This document shows, piece by piece, positions 7,337-15,815 of a stretch of DNA of 47,822 bases; within the stretch, counting starts at the first letter, position 1, and each line of letters opens with the position of its first letter. The notes under the pieces were generated by a model. That model saw only the letters and a program-made list of their open reading frames with translations, was not told where the DNA came from and made no database searches. The translations under genes were made by a program, and so were the position numbers. The stretch covers positions 1 to 47,822 of the forward strand of contig NZ_AQYG01000030.1 of assembly GCF_000380485.1 (NCBI RefSeq). The letters run 5' to 3'. The DNA comes from Jongsikchunia kroppenstedtii DSM 45133. GTDB lineage: Bacteria > Actinomycetota > Actinomycetes > Mycobacteriales > Mycobacteriaceae.

Positions 7337-8322
7337 TGCTGTCCTCCTCGATGTGCGAGCTCGCGGCCCGCGTCCAGATAACTCATGGCACCACGCGAAC
7401 CCGGGTCATAACCGATGATCGTCATCGCGAACCCGGGTGCTTCGGACACCTTGACGCTCCGGGGGATCACGGTGGAGAGCACCTTGTCGCCGAAATACTT
7501 GCGCACCTCGTCGGCCACCTGATCGGCGAGCTTGGTCCGGCCGTCGTACATCGTCAGCAGGATCGTCGACACGAAGAGTTCCTTGTTGAGATGCGACTGC
7601 ACGAGCTCGATATTGCGGAGCAACTGGCTGACGCCCTCAAGGGCGTAGTACTCGCACTGGATCGGGATCAGCACCTCGCGCGCGGCCACCATCGCGTTGA
7701 TGGTCAGCAGGCCGAGCGACGGCGGGCAGTCGATGAGGACGTAATCGATGCCGTACTCGTCGAGAACCGCGTCATCGATCGCGTTCCGCAACCGGTTCTC
7801 GCGAGCCACCATCGAGACGAGTTCGATCTCGGCGCCGGCCAGATCGAGTGTCGCCGGCACGCAGTAGAGCCCCTTGTTGTTCGGGCTCTCGGCGATCGCC
7901 TCGCGCAGACCGACTTCGCCGAGCAGCATCTCGTAGACCGAGGGGACGCCCGAGCGGTGGTCGATCCCGAGCGCGGTGCTGGCGTTGCCCTGTGGGTCGA
8001 GATCGATGACGAGTACCGAGAGCCCGTGGAGTGCGAGCGCGGCCGCCAGGTTCACGGTCGACGTGGTCTTGCCGACCCCGCCCTTCTGATTGGCGACCGT
8101 GAGGATGCGGCGCTGCGCGGGGCGGGGGAGGGCGCCGGTACCGCCGGGGGTGAGCACCTGGCTGGCGCGCTCAGCCGCGATGGCGATCGGGGTATCGACC
8201 TCGCCGCCGGTTTCACGTGAAACGGTTTCACGTGAAACCGCGGGGTTCTGATTCGCCGTCGAGTCCTTCGACGATGCCTGACCGCTCAAGTCTCGACCCT
8301 TTCGCCCGATGTTTCTCAGCAC
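7333..8322 (-). CDS. parA: Chromosome-partitioning ATPase ParA (Soj family)
   Basis: A 329-residue Walker-type ATPase that dimerises on DNA and moves the ParB-parS complex. The deviant Walker A motif KGGVGKTT follows TVANQ near residue 80, the switch region contains [13 protein letters not shown], and the Walker B segment is [11 protein letters not shown]. The N-terminal 70 residues are variable and disordered. They include the [10 protein letters not shown] repeat, which is the translation of two parS sites. The start is GTG at 8322 with GAGGGG 7 bases upstream. It is followed by parB with a GTGA overlap. The rsmG stop is 118 bases upstream, a gap that contains a small CCAGA/TCTGG inverted repeat (8397-8411). 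Confidence 0.96.
   Translation of the reverse strand: MLRNIGRKGRDLSGQASSKDSTANQNPAVSRETVSRETGGEVDTPIAIAAERASQVLTPGGTGALPRPAQRRILTVANQKGGVGKTTSTVNLAAALALHGLSVLVIDLDPQGNASTALGIDHRSGVPSVYEMLLGEVGLREAIAESPNNKGLYCVPATLDLAGAEIELVSMVARENRLRNAIDDAVLDEYGIDYVLIDCPPSLGLLTINAMVAAREVLIPIQCEYYALEGVSQLLRNIELVQSHLNKELFVSTILLTMYDGRTKLADQVADEVRKYFGDKVLSTVIPRSVKVSEAPGFAMTIIGYDPGSRGAMSYLDAGRELAHRGGQQ
8210..8223. other. parS: parS site 1 (inside parA)
   Basis: GTTTCACGTGAAAC is the perfect palindromic core of the bacterial parS consensus bound by ParB. It lies within the 5' coding part of parA. Confidence 0.95.
8225..8238. other. parS: parS site 2 (inside parA)
   Basis: A second identical GTTTCACGTGAAAC core, 15 bp from the first. 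The pair would place two ParB dimers close together, and it is translated as the repeated VSRET in ParA. Confidence 0.95.
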
Positions 8323-8440
8323 TTCGTACCCCTCAATATTCTGGGCCCTCGCGGGCCTGATTCCAACCGGGCGAGCCGGAGGGTTAGTAGTTCATAACCA
8401 GACGATCTGGTGGCGGCGACCCGCCAGGTGTCGAACTTGC

Positions 8441-9094
8441 TCAGCGACGGGTGCGGGTCAGCTCCACAACCGTGGTCGGCGTCTCCAGCAGCCCGACGCC
8501 ACAGGACAACACCTGCGGGTCGCTGAGCCCCGCCTTCGCTAGCGCCTTCGAATGCTTCGCGAGTTCGTCCGACGCGGACGCTCCCTTGATCGGCATCATC
8601 TTGCCGCCGACCCGGATCAGGGGAGTGCTCCAGCGGGCAAGCTTGTCGATCGACGCCACCGCTCGGGAAGTGACGACATCCGCCATCCCGCCGGCCTCGA
8701 TCGTCGCCGGCTCCTCAGCTCGCCCGCGCACAACCGCGACCGACAGCCCCGCGGCATCGACGAACCGGCGCAGGAAATCGGCGCGTCGTTCCAGTGGCTC
8801 GACCAAGGTCATGATCAAGTCCGGCCTCGCGATCGCGAGCGGCAGACCGGGCAACCCCGCGCCGCTCCCGATGTCGGTGACAACAGCGCCCTCCGCGATC
8901 CGTTCCGCAATCACGGCCGAGTTCATGATGTGCCGCGACCACAGGCGGTCGACCTCGCGCGGCCCGATCAGTCCGTGATCGACGCCATCGGTCGCCAGCA
9001 GATCCCGATAGCGCTCTGCCAATGGCAGCCGCGCACCGAACACCGACGGGGCCGATTCCAGCGCCCGCGTCTCCTCCGGGTCGGTCGGTTTCAC
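8441..9094 (-). CDS. rsmG: 16S rRNA (guanine-527-N7)-methyltransferase RsmG (GidB)
   Basis: A 217-residue SAM-dependent methyltransferase that modifies G527 of 16S rRNA; loss in mycobacteria gives low-level streptomycin resistance. The SAM-binding motif DIGSGAGLPGLPLAI and the following acidic LVEPLERRADFLR segment are typical, as is the VTSRAVASIDKL motif. The GTG at 9094 is preferred because GGAG lies 10 bases upstream. GTG codons at 9103 and 9115 are in frame and cannot be excluded; using them adds residues encoded by a parS site (FHV). It lies between parA and the jag operon terminator, on the same strand as parAB. Confidence 0.93.
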   Translation of the reverse strand: MKPTDPEETRALESAPSVFGARLPLAERYRDLLATDGVDHGLIGPREVDRLWSRHIMNSAVIAERIAEGAVVTDIGSGAGLPGLPLAIARPDLIMTLVEPLERRADFLRRFVDAAGLSVAVVRGRAEEPATIEAGGMADVVTSRAVASIDKLARWSTPLIRVGGKMMPIKGASASDELAKHSKALAKAGLSDPQVLSCGVGLLETPTTVVELTRTRR

Positions 9095-9101
9095 GTGAAA
9101 C
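9088..9101. other. parS: parS site 3 (at the rsmG start)
   Basis: GTTTCACGTGAAAC followed by A, close to the full 16-bp consensus. It overlaps the possible start codons of rsmG and lies about 0.85 kb from the parA pair and about 5 kb from oriC. Confidence 0.95.
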
Positions 9102-9142
9102 ACGCTCCAAATCACATCGATGTAGTTTGTGGTCCGGAAAGC

Positions 9143-9174
9143 AAAAAGGGCCCCGACCCAATTGGTCGGGGCCC
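9143..9174 (-). terminator. Intrinsic terminator of the rpmH-jag operon
   Basis: On the minus strand an 11-bp perfect G+C-rich stem (arms 9164-9174 and 9148-9158) with a 5-base loop is followed by five U residues (9147-9143). It lies between the jag stop and rsmG and would separate the two transcription units. Confidence 0.9.
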
Positions 9175-9188
9175 TCCGCTAAGCCTAG

Positions 9189-9842
9189 CTAGACCTTGAG
9201 GACGACCACGCGGCGGTTCGGTTCCGAACCCTCGCTCTCACTCGTCACGCCCTCGACGGCGGCAACGGCGTCGTGGACGATCTTCCGTTCGAACGGCGTC
9301 ATCGGATCCAGCGACTCGCGTCCGCCCTCCGCGTTCACCCGCTCGGCCACCTCGGTGCCGAGCCGGGCCAGGCGCTCGCGGCGATCGGCACGCCAGCGCG
9401 CGACGTCCAGCATCAGCCGACTGCGGTCGCCGGTCGCCTGCTGCACGGCGAGACGGGTCAGCTCCTGCAGCGCGTCGAGAACCTCACCCTTCTTTCCGAC
9501 GAGCTTCGACAGCTCCTTACCGCCGCCGTCGATGCTGACGATCGCGCGGTCACCATCGACGTCCAGATCGATGTCGCCGTCGTAGTCCAGAACGTCGAGC
9601 AGCTGCTCCAGATAATCGCCGGCGATCTCGCCCTCCTCGACGAGGCGGTCCTCCTGCGACGAGCTCTCGCCATCATCATCGGACTCGGCCGCCACCTCAG
9701 CGGTCGACTCGCCCCCCGCCTCAGCGGTCGACTCGCCCCCCGCGTCAGCGGTCGACTCGTCAGCCGGGTTGACGGCCGCGTCGTCGGTCAGGGTCTCGGA
9801 AGTCTCCGGCGAATCCGGGCCGTCGGAGTGCACTGCAGTCAT
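9189..9842 (-). CDS. jag: Jag/KhpB-type RNA-binding protein (KH and R3H domains)
   Basis: A 217-residue protein. Residues 1-70 are an acidic, disordered Ser/Glu/Ala-rich tail containing a short tandem repeat (GGESTAEA). A KH-like domain (about 75-150) includes the LVGKKGEVLDALQELTRLAV segment, and an R3H domain (about 150-217) includes RERLARLGTEVAERV and LDPMTPFERKIVHDAV. This family (SpoIIIJ-associated protein, Rv3920c) binds RNA and is always encoded beside yidC. There is no Jag-N domain. The ATG at 9842 follows TTGAGGT. It lies 54 bases after yidC and is the last gene of the operon, which ends at the 9143-9174 terminator. Confidence 0.92.
   Translation of the reverse strand: MTAVHSDGPDSPETSETLTDDAAVNPADESTADAGGESTAEAGGESTAEVAAESDDDGESSSQEDRLVEEGEIAGDYLEQLLDVLDYDGDIDLDVDGDRAIVSIDGGGKELSKLVGKKGEVLDALQELTRLAVQQATGDRSRLMLDVARWRADRRERLARLGTEVAERVNAEGGRESLDPMTPFERKIVHDAVAAVEGVTSESEGSEPNRRVVVLKV
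9696..9759. repeat. 24-bp tandem repeat inside jag
   Basis: Two full copies of a 24-base unit (9696-9719 and 9720-9743, beginning CTCAGCGGTCGACTC) and a partial third copy (9744-9759). The unit is a multiple of three, so copy-number change would keep the jag frame and only lengthen its acidic N-terminal tail. Confidence 0.85.
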
Positions 9843-9896
9843 GTAGCTACCTCAATATTCAGTGGGGGATAAGTCTTGTCGCGATCGAGCGGTGCG

Positions 9897-11060
9897 TCAG
9901 CGACGCTTCTTGCGTTTGCGCTGATTCTGATTCGGTCGCTTGTTCTGTCCGGCCGGTCGACTGCCCGGCGCCGGCTTCTTCGGTGCGGGCTTCTTCGGTG
10001 CCGGGGGAGGAGTCGGTTTGTCGTCGGGCGAGGTGTCCGCCGCGTCGTCATCCGTGGCATCCGCAGCATCCGCGCTCGAGGGCTCGCCGTCGGTGGCATC
10101 GCCGTCGGCTGCCTTCCCGACGGCCTTCTTCTGCCGATCGGGCTTCACGCCGGGCTTCGGCGCGTTCGCCTTCAGCTTCTCCGCCTTAGCGGCCTTCTCG
10201 ATCGCCTCCTGCTTGGCCATGCGGCCGAACACGAGATGCTGCTGGCCGTAGGTCCAGATATTGTTCGCCATCCAGTAGAGGAGGATCGCGACGGGGAAGA
10301 AGAGACCGGACACCAGGATGCCGAGCGGGAAGATCCAGAGCGACAGCTGGTTCATGATCCGGGTCTGCTGGTTCTCCAGCGCCTCGGGCGTCTGACGGGC
10401 CACCGACGCGCGCGCATTCATATGGGTGGCGATCGAGGACAGGATCATCAGCGGCACGGCAAGATAGACGATGTCCATCCGGGTGAAGTCGATGTCTTGC
10501 GGCTTCATCGTGTCGACGAAGGCGATCCACTCATTCTTCGGGAGGTTGATCGCCGCCGACAGTGGAACGCCGAAGAGGCGGGAGTCCAGGAAGTTCCGCA
10601 CCAACTCCGGGCTGAAAGCGTAGTTGCCGATGCTCCGGGTCTGCTCCGCACTCATGTGAAGCTGGCCCATACCGGTACCCATCCGGTTGAACGAGCGCAG
10701 GACATGGAACAGGCCGATGAACACCGGGATCTGCATGAACATCGGGAGGCAGCCCAGCAGGGGATTGAAGCCGTGCTCCCGCTGGAGCTTCTGCATCTCC
10801 TCGCTCATCTTGACCCGGTCTTTGCTGTACTTCTTCCGGATCGCCTGCATCTGCGGCTGAATCTCTTGCATCTTCTTCGTCGTCTGGATCTGCTTGACGA
10901 AGGGCTTGTAGAGGATCGCGCGCAGGGTGAAGACCAGGAAGACCACCGACAGTGCCCAGGCGATGCCGTTCCAGTTCGGCGAGTTCGGCAGGATCGCGTC
11001 GAAGACCCAGTGCCAGAACCACATGATCCACGAAACCGGGTAGTAGATGAAGTTCAGCAC
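9897..11060 (-). CDS. yidC: Membrane protein insertase YidC/OxaA
   Basis: A 387-residue insertase that inserts and folds membrane proteins alone or with SecYEG. The first segment begins at MLNFIYYPVSWIMWFWHWVF. The core helix contains the conserved groove Arg (TLRAILYKPF), followed by the cytoplasmic coiled hairpin KKMQEIQPQMQAIRKKY. The GCLPMFMQIPVFIGLFHVL motif and two C-terminal membrane segments follow. The tail from about residue 300 is long, hydrophilic and very basic at the end (RKRKKRR), as in actinobacterial homologues, and could contact ribosomes. The GTG at 11060 has AAGGAG upstream. It overlaps the yidD stop by 7 bases. Confidence 0.96.
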   Translation of the reverse strand: MLNFIYYPVSWIMWFWHWVFDAILPNSPNWNGIAWALSVVFLVFTLRAILYKPFVKQIQTTKKMQEIQPQMQAIRKKYSKDRVKMSEEMQKLQREHGFNPLLGCLPMFMQIPVFIGLFHVLRSFNRMGTGMGQLHMSAEQTRSIGNYAFSPELVRNFLDSRLFGVPLSAAINLPKNEWIAFVDTMKPQDIDFTRMDIVYLAVPLMILSSIATHMNARASVARQTPEALENQQTRIMNQLSLWIFPLGILVSGLFFPVAILLYWMANNIWTYGQQHLVFGRMAKQEAIEKAAKAEKLKANAPKPGVKPDRQKKAVGKAADGDATDGEPSSADAADATDDDAADTSPDDKPTPPPAPKKPAPKKPAPGSRPAGQNKRPNQNQRKRKKRR

Positions 11061-11410
11061 GAAACTGTGTGCTCCTTAGTTGATTGCGCACCAGAAGTGT
11101 TGCGGCGCAAGGGATTAAGTTGTGAAAGAACTCGGGTGGTGCGTTCGGGGACGGGGTCGTAGCCCGGCTTGTGCCAGGGTCCGCACTTGAGCAGCCGGAT
11201 GATCGAGAGCCAACCGCCGTACAGCAACCCGTGCGTGGTCAACGCCTCGACGGCGTAAGCGCTGCAGGTCGGTTCGAATCGGCAGGTGGGCAGCCGCATC
11301 GGCGAGACCCAGGTGCGATAGAGCTGCACCAGAAAGACGACCGACTTCCACGCCCAGCTCCGTGGGCCACTGTTGATCGGCGTGATCTCGGGTTCGGCGG
11401 AGTCGGTCAT
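11054..11410 (-). CDS. yidD: Membrane protein insertion efficiency factor YidD
   Basis: A 118-residue member of the small YidD family, with the diagnostic LYRTWVSPMRLPTCRFEPTCSAYAVEAL and KCGPWHKPGYDPVP segments containing the conserved Cys residues. It is a peripheral inner-face membrane protein thought to help YidC/Sec insertion. It starts at ATG 11410, overlapping the rnpA stop in an ATGA arrangement, and overlaps yidC by 7 bases, so rnpA-yidD-yidC should be translationally coupled. The N-terminal 20 and C-terminal 25 residues are variable. Confidence 0.95.
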   Translation of the reverse strand: MTDSAEPEITPINSGPRSWAWKSVVFLVQLYRTWVSPMRLPTCRFEPTCSAYAVEALTTHGLLYGGWLSIIRLLKCGPWHKPGYDPVPERTTRVLSQLNPLRRNTSGAQSTKEHTVSC

Positions 11411-11772
11411 CGAGAGGCTCGATCGACCGGATCGCGGGATAGGACACCGGCGAGCTCAGCCGCCAGGATGGTCGAACTCGCCTGCGCGGCCGCGGGCAGC
11501 GCCCGAAGCACCACCATGGTCTGCGGATCGATCGAGGTATTGCCGGCCGCGGCCGCGCGCAGCTTGCGGGACACCGCATGCCGCGTCACCGCATTGCCGA
11601 CGGACTTGCCGACGATCAGCCCGAATCGCGGGCCACCGACCAAGACTTGGCCCGGTGCGTACTCCGGACGATCCACATAGGCGACGAAGTGCCGACGGTT
11701 CGCTCGCACACCGAACTTGAGCGTGCGAGTGAAATCAGACCGGCGGGTGAGCCGGTGATGGGGTGCCAGCAC
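11407..11772 (-). CDS. rnpA: Ribonuclease P protein component
   Basis: A 121-residue basic protein that assists the catalytic RNA of RNase P in 5' maturation of tRNA precursors. The N-terminal LAPHHRLTRRSDFTRTLKFG and the central RNR-type helix (GKSVGNAVTRHAVSRKLR) are characteristic; VGN-AV-R-R-RK contacts P RNA. The start is GTG at 11772, chosen because the conserved family sequence begins there. No Shine-Dalgarno sequence is obvious, so translation may be coupled to rpmH, which ends 37 bases upstream. The frame continues further upstream to 12018 but that part overlaps rpmH. Confidence 0.93.
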   Translation of the reverse strand: MLAPHHRLTRRSDFTRTLKFGVRANRRHFVAYVDRPEYAPGQVLVGGPRFGLIVGKSVGNAVTRHAVSRKLRAAAAGNTSIDPQTMVVLRALPAAAQASSTILAAELAGVLSRDPVDRASR

Positions 11773-11809
11773 CGGGAGATCAGCTAGCCGAGGCGTGAGC
11801 CGACAGCGA

Positions 11810-11953
11810 TCAGGCCGTGAGGCTGGCGCGGCCCTTGCGACGACGGTTGCCGACGATCGCACGACCGGCACGGGTCCGCATACGCAGACGGAAGCCGTGC
11901 ACCTTGGCGCGACGACGGTTGTTCGGCTGGAAGGTGCGCTTGCCCTTGGCCAT
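11810..11953 (-). CDS. rpmH: 50S ribosomal protein L34
   Basis: A 47-residue, extremely basic protein ([20 protein letters not shown] at the start, ending in GRASLTA) matching bacterial L34, with the actinobacterial [11 protein letters not shown] beginning. It is a component of the large ribosomal subunit. The ATG at 11953 has a strong AAGGAG upstream; a longer open frame to 12124 is non-coding leader. It is the first gene of the rpmH-rnpA-yidD-yidC-jag operon and is divergent from dnaA across a 549-base gap. Confidence 0.97.
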   Translation of the reverse strand: MAKGKRTFQPNNRRRAKVHGFRLRMRTRAGRAIVGNRRRKGRASLTA

Positions 11954-12385
11954 GGGTTGAACTCCTTGTAATAGAGGTGGTCTCTGTGTTCGAGCTGGTC
12001 TCGGAGCCCAACAGGCATGATCGCCGGCGATCAGGTTCGGACCCCCGGAGGGACGAATCGACTGATCGCGCGCGGCAGCCACACGCTCGTTGAGCGACTT
12101 ATCGAGGGTACTGATCGACCCCACGACCGGTCAAACCGCCTCCGATCGCCGACCGGGGCCGGCAACCGCCCCCTCACCAGCAGATTCGCCACGACTCTCA
12201 ACGTCAGATTCATACCAGCAACACTCCGAGAAGCGTCGGATCCTTGCTCTACTGCGGAATCTGTGCCGTCGTGTTGCTGCTCGACAGGGGCTCTGTTAGC
12301 TTCTGCAACAGCGTTTAGCGGAGCACAGTCGCCGAGCTGCGCGACCGATCACGCTTTCCAGAATCCCCGTTACCTGGGGCAATGC
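11954..12385. other. rpmH-dnaA intergenic region
   Basis: The 549-base gap between divergent rpmH and dnaA has no convincing gene. The forward frame at 12017-12487 has atypical composition and no ribosome-binding site. It must hold the minus-strand promoter of the rpmH operon, for which I see no clear -35/-10 pair. Its dnaA-proximal end (12386-12423) carries a dnaA promoter with DnaA boxes, listed separately. Confidence 0.6.
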
Positions 12386-12423
12386 TTGCATTTGTACACA
12401 GCTGTGGATAAGAGTGTGCACAA
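12386..12423 (+). promoter_or_regulatory. dnaA promoter with embedded DnaA boxes
   Basis: TTGCAT (12386-12391) and TAAGAG (12409-12414) are spaced by 17 bases. Within and around the spacer are TTGTACACA (12392-12400), TGTGGATAA (12403-12411, the reverse of the perfect box TTATCCACA) and TGTGCACAA (12415-12423). DnaA bound here would cover the promoter, implying autorepression of dnaA. Confidence 0.6.
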
Positions 12424-12502
12424 TTGGTTGAGCTTGACGATTCATCGGCGAATGCGGGCGGGCGCGACCATCATCGCCGAGACGTAGCTCACAGGAGGAT
12501 CA

Positions 12503-14035
12503 ATGTCGCAGCCCTCCGACCCCTCGCAACCAGGACCGGCCCGATCCAGCTTCAGCGAAGTCTGGCAGCAGGTGGTCAAGGAACTCGGAGACGAGAGCGA
12601 TTCGACTCGCAGCATCACCCGCCAGCAGAAGGCCTACCTCTCGCTGGTGCAGCCGCTGACCCTGACCGAGGGATTCGCCCTGCTCAGCGTGCCGAATCAG
12701 TTCGTCCAAGAGCAGATCGAACGCGGCTTGCGCGAACCGATCGTCGCCACCCTGTCGCGGCTGCTCGGTGAATCGGTCGATCTCGGCGTCCGAACCAGTC
12801 CGCCGGCCGACGGTGAATCGACGCCGCTGGTGATCGACGCCGCCCCACCGCGCGACGACGCCGACACCGAGTCACCCGTCGGACCCAGCTTCCTCGAGCG
12901 CCGCGAAGACCGCCGCGAAGCCGAGGCCATCGGCGACTCCCGCGAGGGCTGGGTGTCCAGCTTCTTCCCGAGCGAGTCCGGTTCGTCCAGCACGGGCGTG
13001 AGCAACACCAGCCTCAACCCGAAGTACACCTTCGACACCTTCGTCATCGGTGCCTCGAACCGATTCGCCCACGCCGCGGCCGTCGCCATCTCCGAAGCGC
13101 CGGCCCGCGCCTACAACCCGCTGTTCATCTGGGGCGAGTCCGGGCTCGGCAAGACGCACCTGCTGCACGCCGCCGGCCACTACGCGCAGCGACTGTTCCC
13201 CGGCATGCGCGTGATGTACGTGTCCACCGAGGAATTCACGAACGATTTCATCAACTCGCTGCGTGACGACCGCCGCGTCGGGTTCAAGCGTCGCTACCGG
13301 GATGTCGACATCCTGCTGGTCGACGACATCCAGTTCCTCGAGGGCAAGGAAGGTATCCAGGAAGAGTTCTTCCACACCTTCAACACCCTGCACAACGCCA
13401 ACAAGCAGATCGTCGTGTCGTCCGATCGACCGCCGAAACAGCTTGCGACACTGGAAGATCGGCTGCGAACCCGGTTCGAGTGGGGTCTGATCACCGACGT
13501 CCAGCCGCCCGAGTTGGAGACCCGGATCGCCATCCTGCGCAAGAAGGCGCAGATGGACAACATCAAGGTGCCCGACGACGTCCTCGAGCTGATCGCGTCC
13601 AAGATCGAACGCAACATCCGCGAGCTCGAGGGCGCGCTGATCCGCGTGACCGCGTTCGCGTCGCTGAACCAGACCGAACTCGATCAGTCGCTGGCCGAGA
13701 TCGTGCTGCGGGCCCTGCTGCCGGATTCGGCGTCGATCGAGATCACCGCGGCCACGATCATCGCCGCCACCGCCGAGTACTTCGACGTCAGTGTCGAGGA
13801 CATGCGGGGGCAGGGCAAGCATCGGCAGCTGGCGTTCGCCCGGCAGATCGCGATGTACCTGTGCCGGGAGCTCACCGAGCTGTCGCTGCCGAAGATCGGC
13901 GAACACTTCAACCGCGACCACACCACCGTGATGTACGCCGTGAAGAAGATCGGCAAGGACATCAAGGAGCGTCAGAAGACGTACAACGACATCCAGGAGC
14001 TCACCGCGCGGGTCAAACAGCGCTCGCAGCGCTGA
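12503..14035 (+). CDS. dnaA: Chromosomal replication initiator protein DnaA
   Basis: A 510-residue AAA+ initiator. Domain I (about 15-95) is followed by a long, acidic and variable domain II (about 95-165). Domain III has Walker A GESGLGKT at 211-218 and Walker [11 protein letters not shown] near 271-280. The C-terminal domain IV has the DnaA signature [12 protein letters not shown] that reads DnaA boxes. It opens the origin in the gap downstream. The ATG is preceded by ACAGGAGG. Three DnaA boxes sit in its promoter region and several more follow the gene. A strong stem-loop at 14055-14081 probably ends the transcript. Confidence 0.98.
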   Translation: MSQPSDPSQPGPARSSFSEVWQQVVKELGDESDSTRSITRQQKAYLSLVQPLTLTEGFALLSVPNQFVQEQIERGLREPIVATLSRLLGESVDLGVRTSPPADGESTPLVIDAAPPRDDADTESPVGPSFLERREDRREAEAIGDSREGWVSSFFPSESGSSSTGVSNTSLNPKYTFDTFVIGASNRFAHAAAVAISEAPARAYNPLFIWGESGLGKTHLLHAAGHYAQRLFPGMRVMYVSTEEFTNDFINSLRDDRRVGFKRRYRDVDILLVDDIQFLEGKEGIQEEFFHTFNTLHNANKQIVVSSDRPPKQLATLEDRLRTRFEWGLITDVQPPELETRIAILRKKAQMDNIKVPDDVLELIASKIERNIRELEGALIRVTAFASLNQTELDQSLAEIVLRALLPDSASIEITAATIIAATAEYFDVSVEDMRGQGKHRQLAFARQIAMYLCRELTELSLPKIGEHFNRDHTTVMYAVKKIGKDIKERQKTYNDIQELTARVKQRSQR

Positions 14036-14054
14036 TTTCCCTGCTCTTGATCAT

Positions 14055-14081
14055 CTGCCGTCCCAGGCTCTGGGGCGGCAG
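14055..14081 (+). terminator. Stem-loop terminator candidate after dnaA
   Basis: CTGCCGTCCCAG (14055-14066) and CTGGGGCGGCAG (14070-14081) form a 12-bp stem with one G-U pair and a 3-base loop, 20 bases after the dnaA stop. The U-tract after it is poor (one TTT), as is common for actinobacterial terminators. Confidence 0.65.
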
Positions 14082-14575
14082 CTGTCGTTTCGGACCCCGT
14101 GCGAGCGCCGACTCTCAAGGTCAGGACGAGACTCTGAAGCACAACTTTTGTTACTGGTGTGACGCAAGCGACTTCTCCCCAGCTGTGGACAACCCCGTGG
14201 ATAACTCTTGCAAACTGGGGACAACCAGTGCACCGAGCTCGAACAAATGACAGTTGTCCACCGACCGGTCACCGTCATCCCCCGGCCATTCGACTTCTGT
14301 TCACAATCGGCCGCGCCGGGCGACCAGCGCGCACGAGCTGTTATCCACAGAATCCACATGCCCTATTACTACGAAGAATTTCTCCATCACAGGACCTCTT
14401 TAAAAACAGGTGTGTGGATGAACAGTTGTGGACGCGCGTTCGTCCGGGTTACCGGCCCGCCCGCTCAAAGCTGTCGTTCGCGATACAGTGCATCCCACGA
14501 CCGCGGATCGATGTCGCGGCGAACGCAGGCATGGTGTTCACCTGGTGAGCACGGACGAAGGGCAGCAGAACGAGC
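14082..14575. other. oriC: oriC: replication origin between dnaA and dnaN
   Basis: The 540-base dnaA-dnaN gap has no gene and a cluster of DnaA boxes. Perfect or near-perfect copies are TGTGGACAA (14184-14192), CGTGGATAA (14196-14204), TGGGGACAA (14216-14224), TTGTCCACC (14254-14262), TTATCCACA (14341-14349) and TGTGGATGA (14413-14421). Weaker ones are TGTTCACAA (14298-14306) and TGTGGACGC (14427-14435). The A+T-richer stretch 14351-14410, between strong boxes, is the likely unwinding element. Location and box type match mycobacterial oriC. Confidence 0.9.
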
Positions 14576-15748
14576 ATGAAATTCCGGGTGGCGCGTGACG
14601 AATTCGCAGATTCCGTTGCCTGGGTCGCACGTAGTTTGCCCAGCCGTCCGCCGGTGCCCGTGCTCGGCGGCGTCCTGCTGGATGCCGGCGACGCGGGCCT
14701 GACGATCTCCGGATTCGACTTCGAGGTTTCGGCCCAGGTGGTCATCCCCGCCGAGATCGCCGACGCAGGCCAAGTTCTGGTGTCCGGAAAGCTGCTGGCC
14801 GATATCACCCGGTCGCTGCCGGCGAAGCCCGTCGACGTGACCGTCGACGGCACCCGGGTCGCGATCACCTGCGGCAGCGCGAAGTTCTCGCTGCCGACCA
14901 TGCCGGTCGAGGATTACCCGCAGCTACCCGAGATTCCCGAGACCACCGGCTCGATCCCGCAGCAGCTGTTCGGTGAGGCGATCGCGCAGGTCGCCGTCGC
15001 GGCCGGGCGGGACGACACCCTGCCGATGCTGACCGGCATCCGCGTCGAGGTCGACGGCGACAAGGTCGTCATGGCCGCGACCGACCGATTCCGCCTCGCG
15101 GTGCGCGAACTCACCTGGGAGCCGGTCGGCACGCCGCCGGCCACCGCCGTTCTGGTCCCCGCGAAGACGTTGTCCGAGTCGGCGAAAACGGCTGCGAGCG
15201 AGGCCGGCTCGGGCGTCGGCCTGGCCTTCGGCACCGGCAGCTCGATCGGTGCGGCCGGGCTGCTGGGCATCCTCGGCAGCGGCCGACAGACCACAACCCG
15301 GCTGCTCGACGCCGAATTCCCGAAGTTCCGGCAGCTGCTGCCGGCCAGCCACGACTCGGTGGCGATCATCGAGATCGCGCCGCTGACGGACGCCATCAAG
15401 CGCGTCGCGCTGGTCGCCGAGCGCGGCGCCCAGGTGCGACTGGAATTCTCCGACGGCTCGGTGACCCTGTCGGCCGGCGGCGACGATGCCGGCAAGGCCG
15501 AGGAAGAACTCGAGGTGAAGTTCTACGGCGAGCCGCTGACCATCGCCTTCAACCCCGGATACCTGCTCGACGGACTGGGCTCGCTGCACACGCAGTATGT
15601 GGACTTCGGTTTCACGACGCCGAGCCGGCCCGCCGTGCTCCGCGCGCACGACGATGCGTCGGAGCCGACGGCCGATGATTCGGGCAAGTACCCGGCGCCG
15701 TCGGGCGACTACACATATCTGCTGATGCCGGTGCGCCTGCCGGGCTGA
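14576..15748 (+). CDS. dnaN: DNA polymerase III beta subunit (sliding clamp)
   Basis: A 390-residue protein of three beta-clamp domains (about 1-120, 128-245 and 250-390) that dimerises as a ring to hold polymerase III on DNA. The N-terminal [25 protein letters not shown], the [14 protein letters not shown] segment and the C-terminal [11 protein letters not shown], part of the hydrophobic pocket that binds clamp partners, are all canonical. The start ATG follows the weak AGGGCAG. It is the first gene after oriC, followed 67 bases later by gnd. Confidence 0.97.
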   Translation: MKFRVARDEFADSVAWVARSLPSRPPVPVLGGVLLDAGDAGLTISGFDFEVSAQVVIPAEIADAGQVLVSGKLLADITRSLPAKPVDVTVDGTRVAITCGSAKFSLPTMPVEDYPQLPEIPETTGSIPQQLFGEAIAQVAVAAGRDDTLPMLTGIRVEVDGDKVVMAATDRFRLAVRELTWEPVGTPPATAVLVPAKTLSESAKTAASEAGSGVGLAFGTGSSIGAAGLLGILGSGRQTTTRLLDAEFPKFRQLLPASHDSVAIIEIAPLTDAIKRVALVAERGAQVRLEFSDGSVTLSAGGDDAGKAEEELEVKFYGEPLTIAFNPGYLLDGLGSLHTQYVDFGFTTPSRPAVLRAHDDASEPTADDSGKYPAPSGDYTYLLMPVRLPG

Positions 15749-15815
15749 TCGCCCTTCACCAGGTGCTGCGCGGCAAAATGATTCGGATCGATCGGGGATA
15801 GTCGGGAGGACCACG

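Noticed and set aside
8397-8411. ACCAGA-CGA-TCTGGT inverted repeat upstream of parA
   Set aside because: A 6-bp repeat in a G+C-rich gap is not convincing without conservation; mentioned only in the parA entry.
9876-11162. 428-codon open frame antisense to yidC
   Set aside because: Low-complexity Arg/Leu/His composition with no domain; yidC on the other strand is certain.
12017-12487. Possible 156-codon gene in the rpmH-dnaA gap
   Set aside because: Composition is not coding-like, there is no ribosome-binding site, and it overlaps the dnaA promoter and DnaA boxes.
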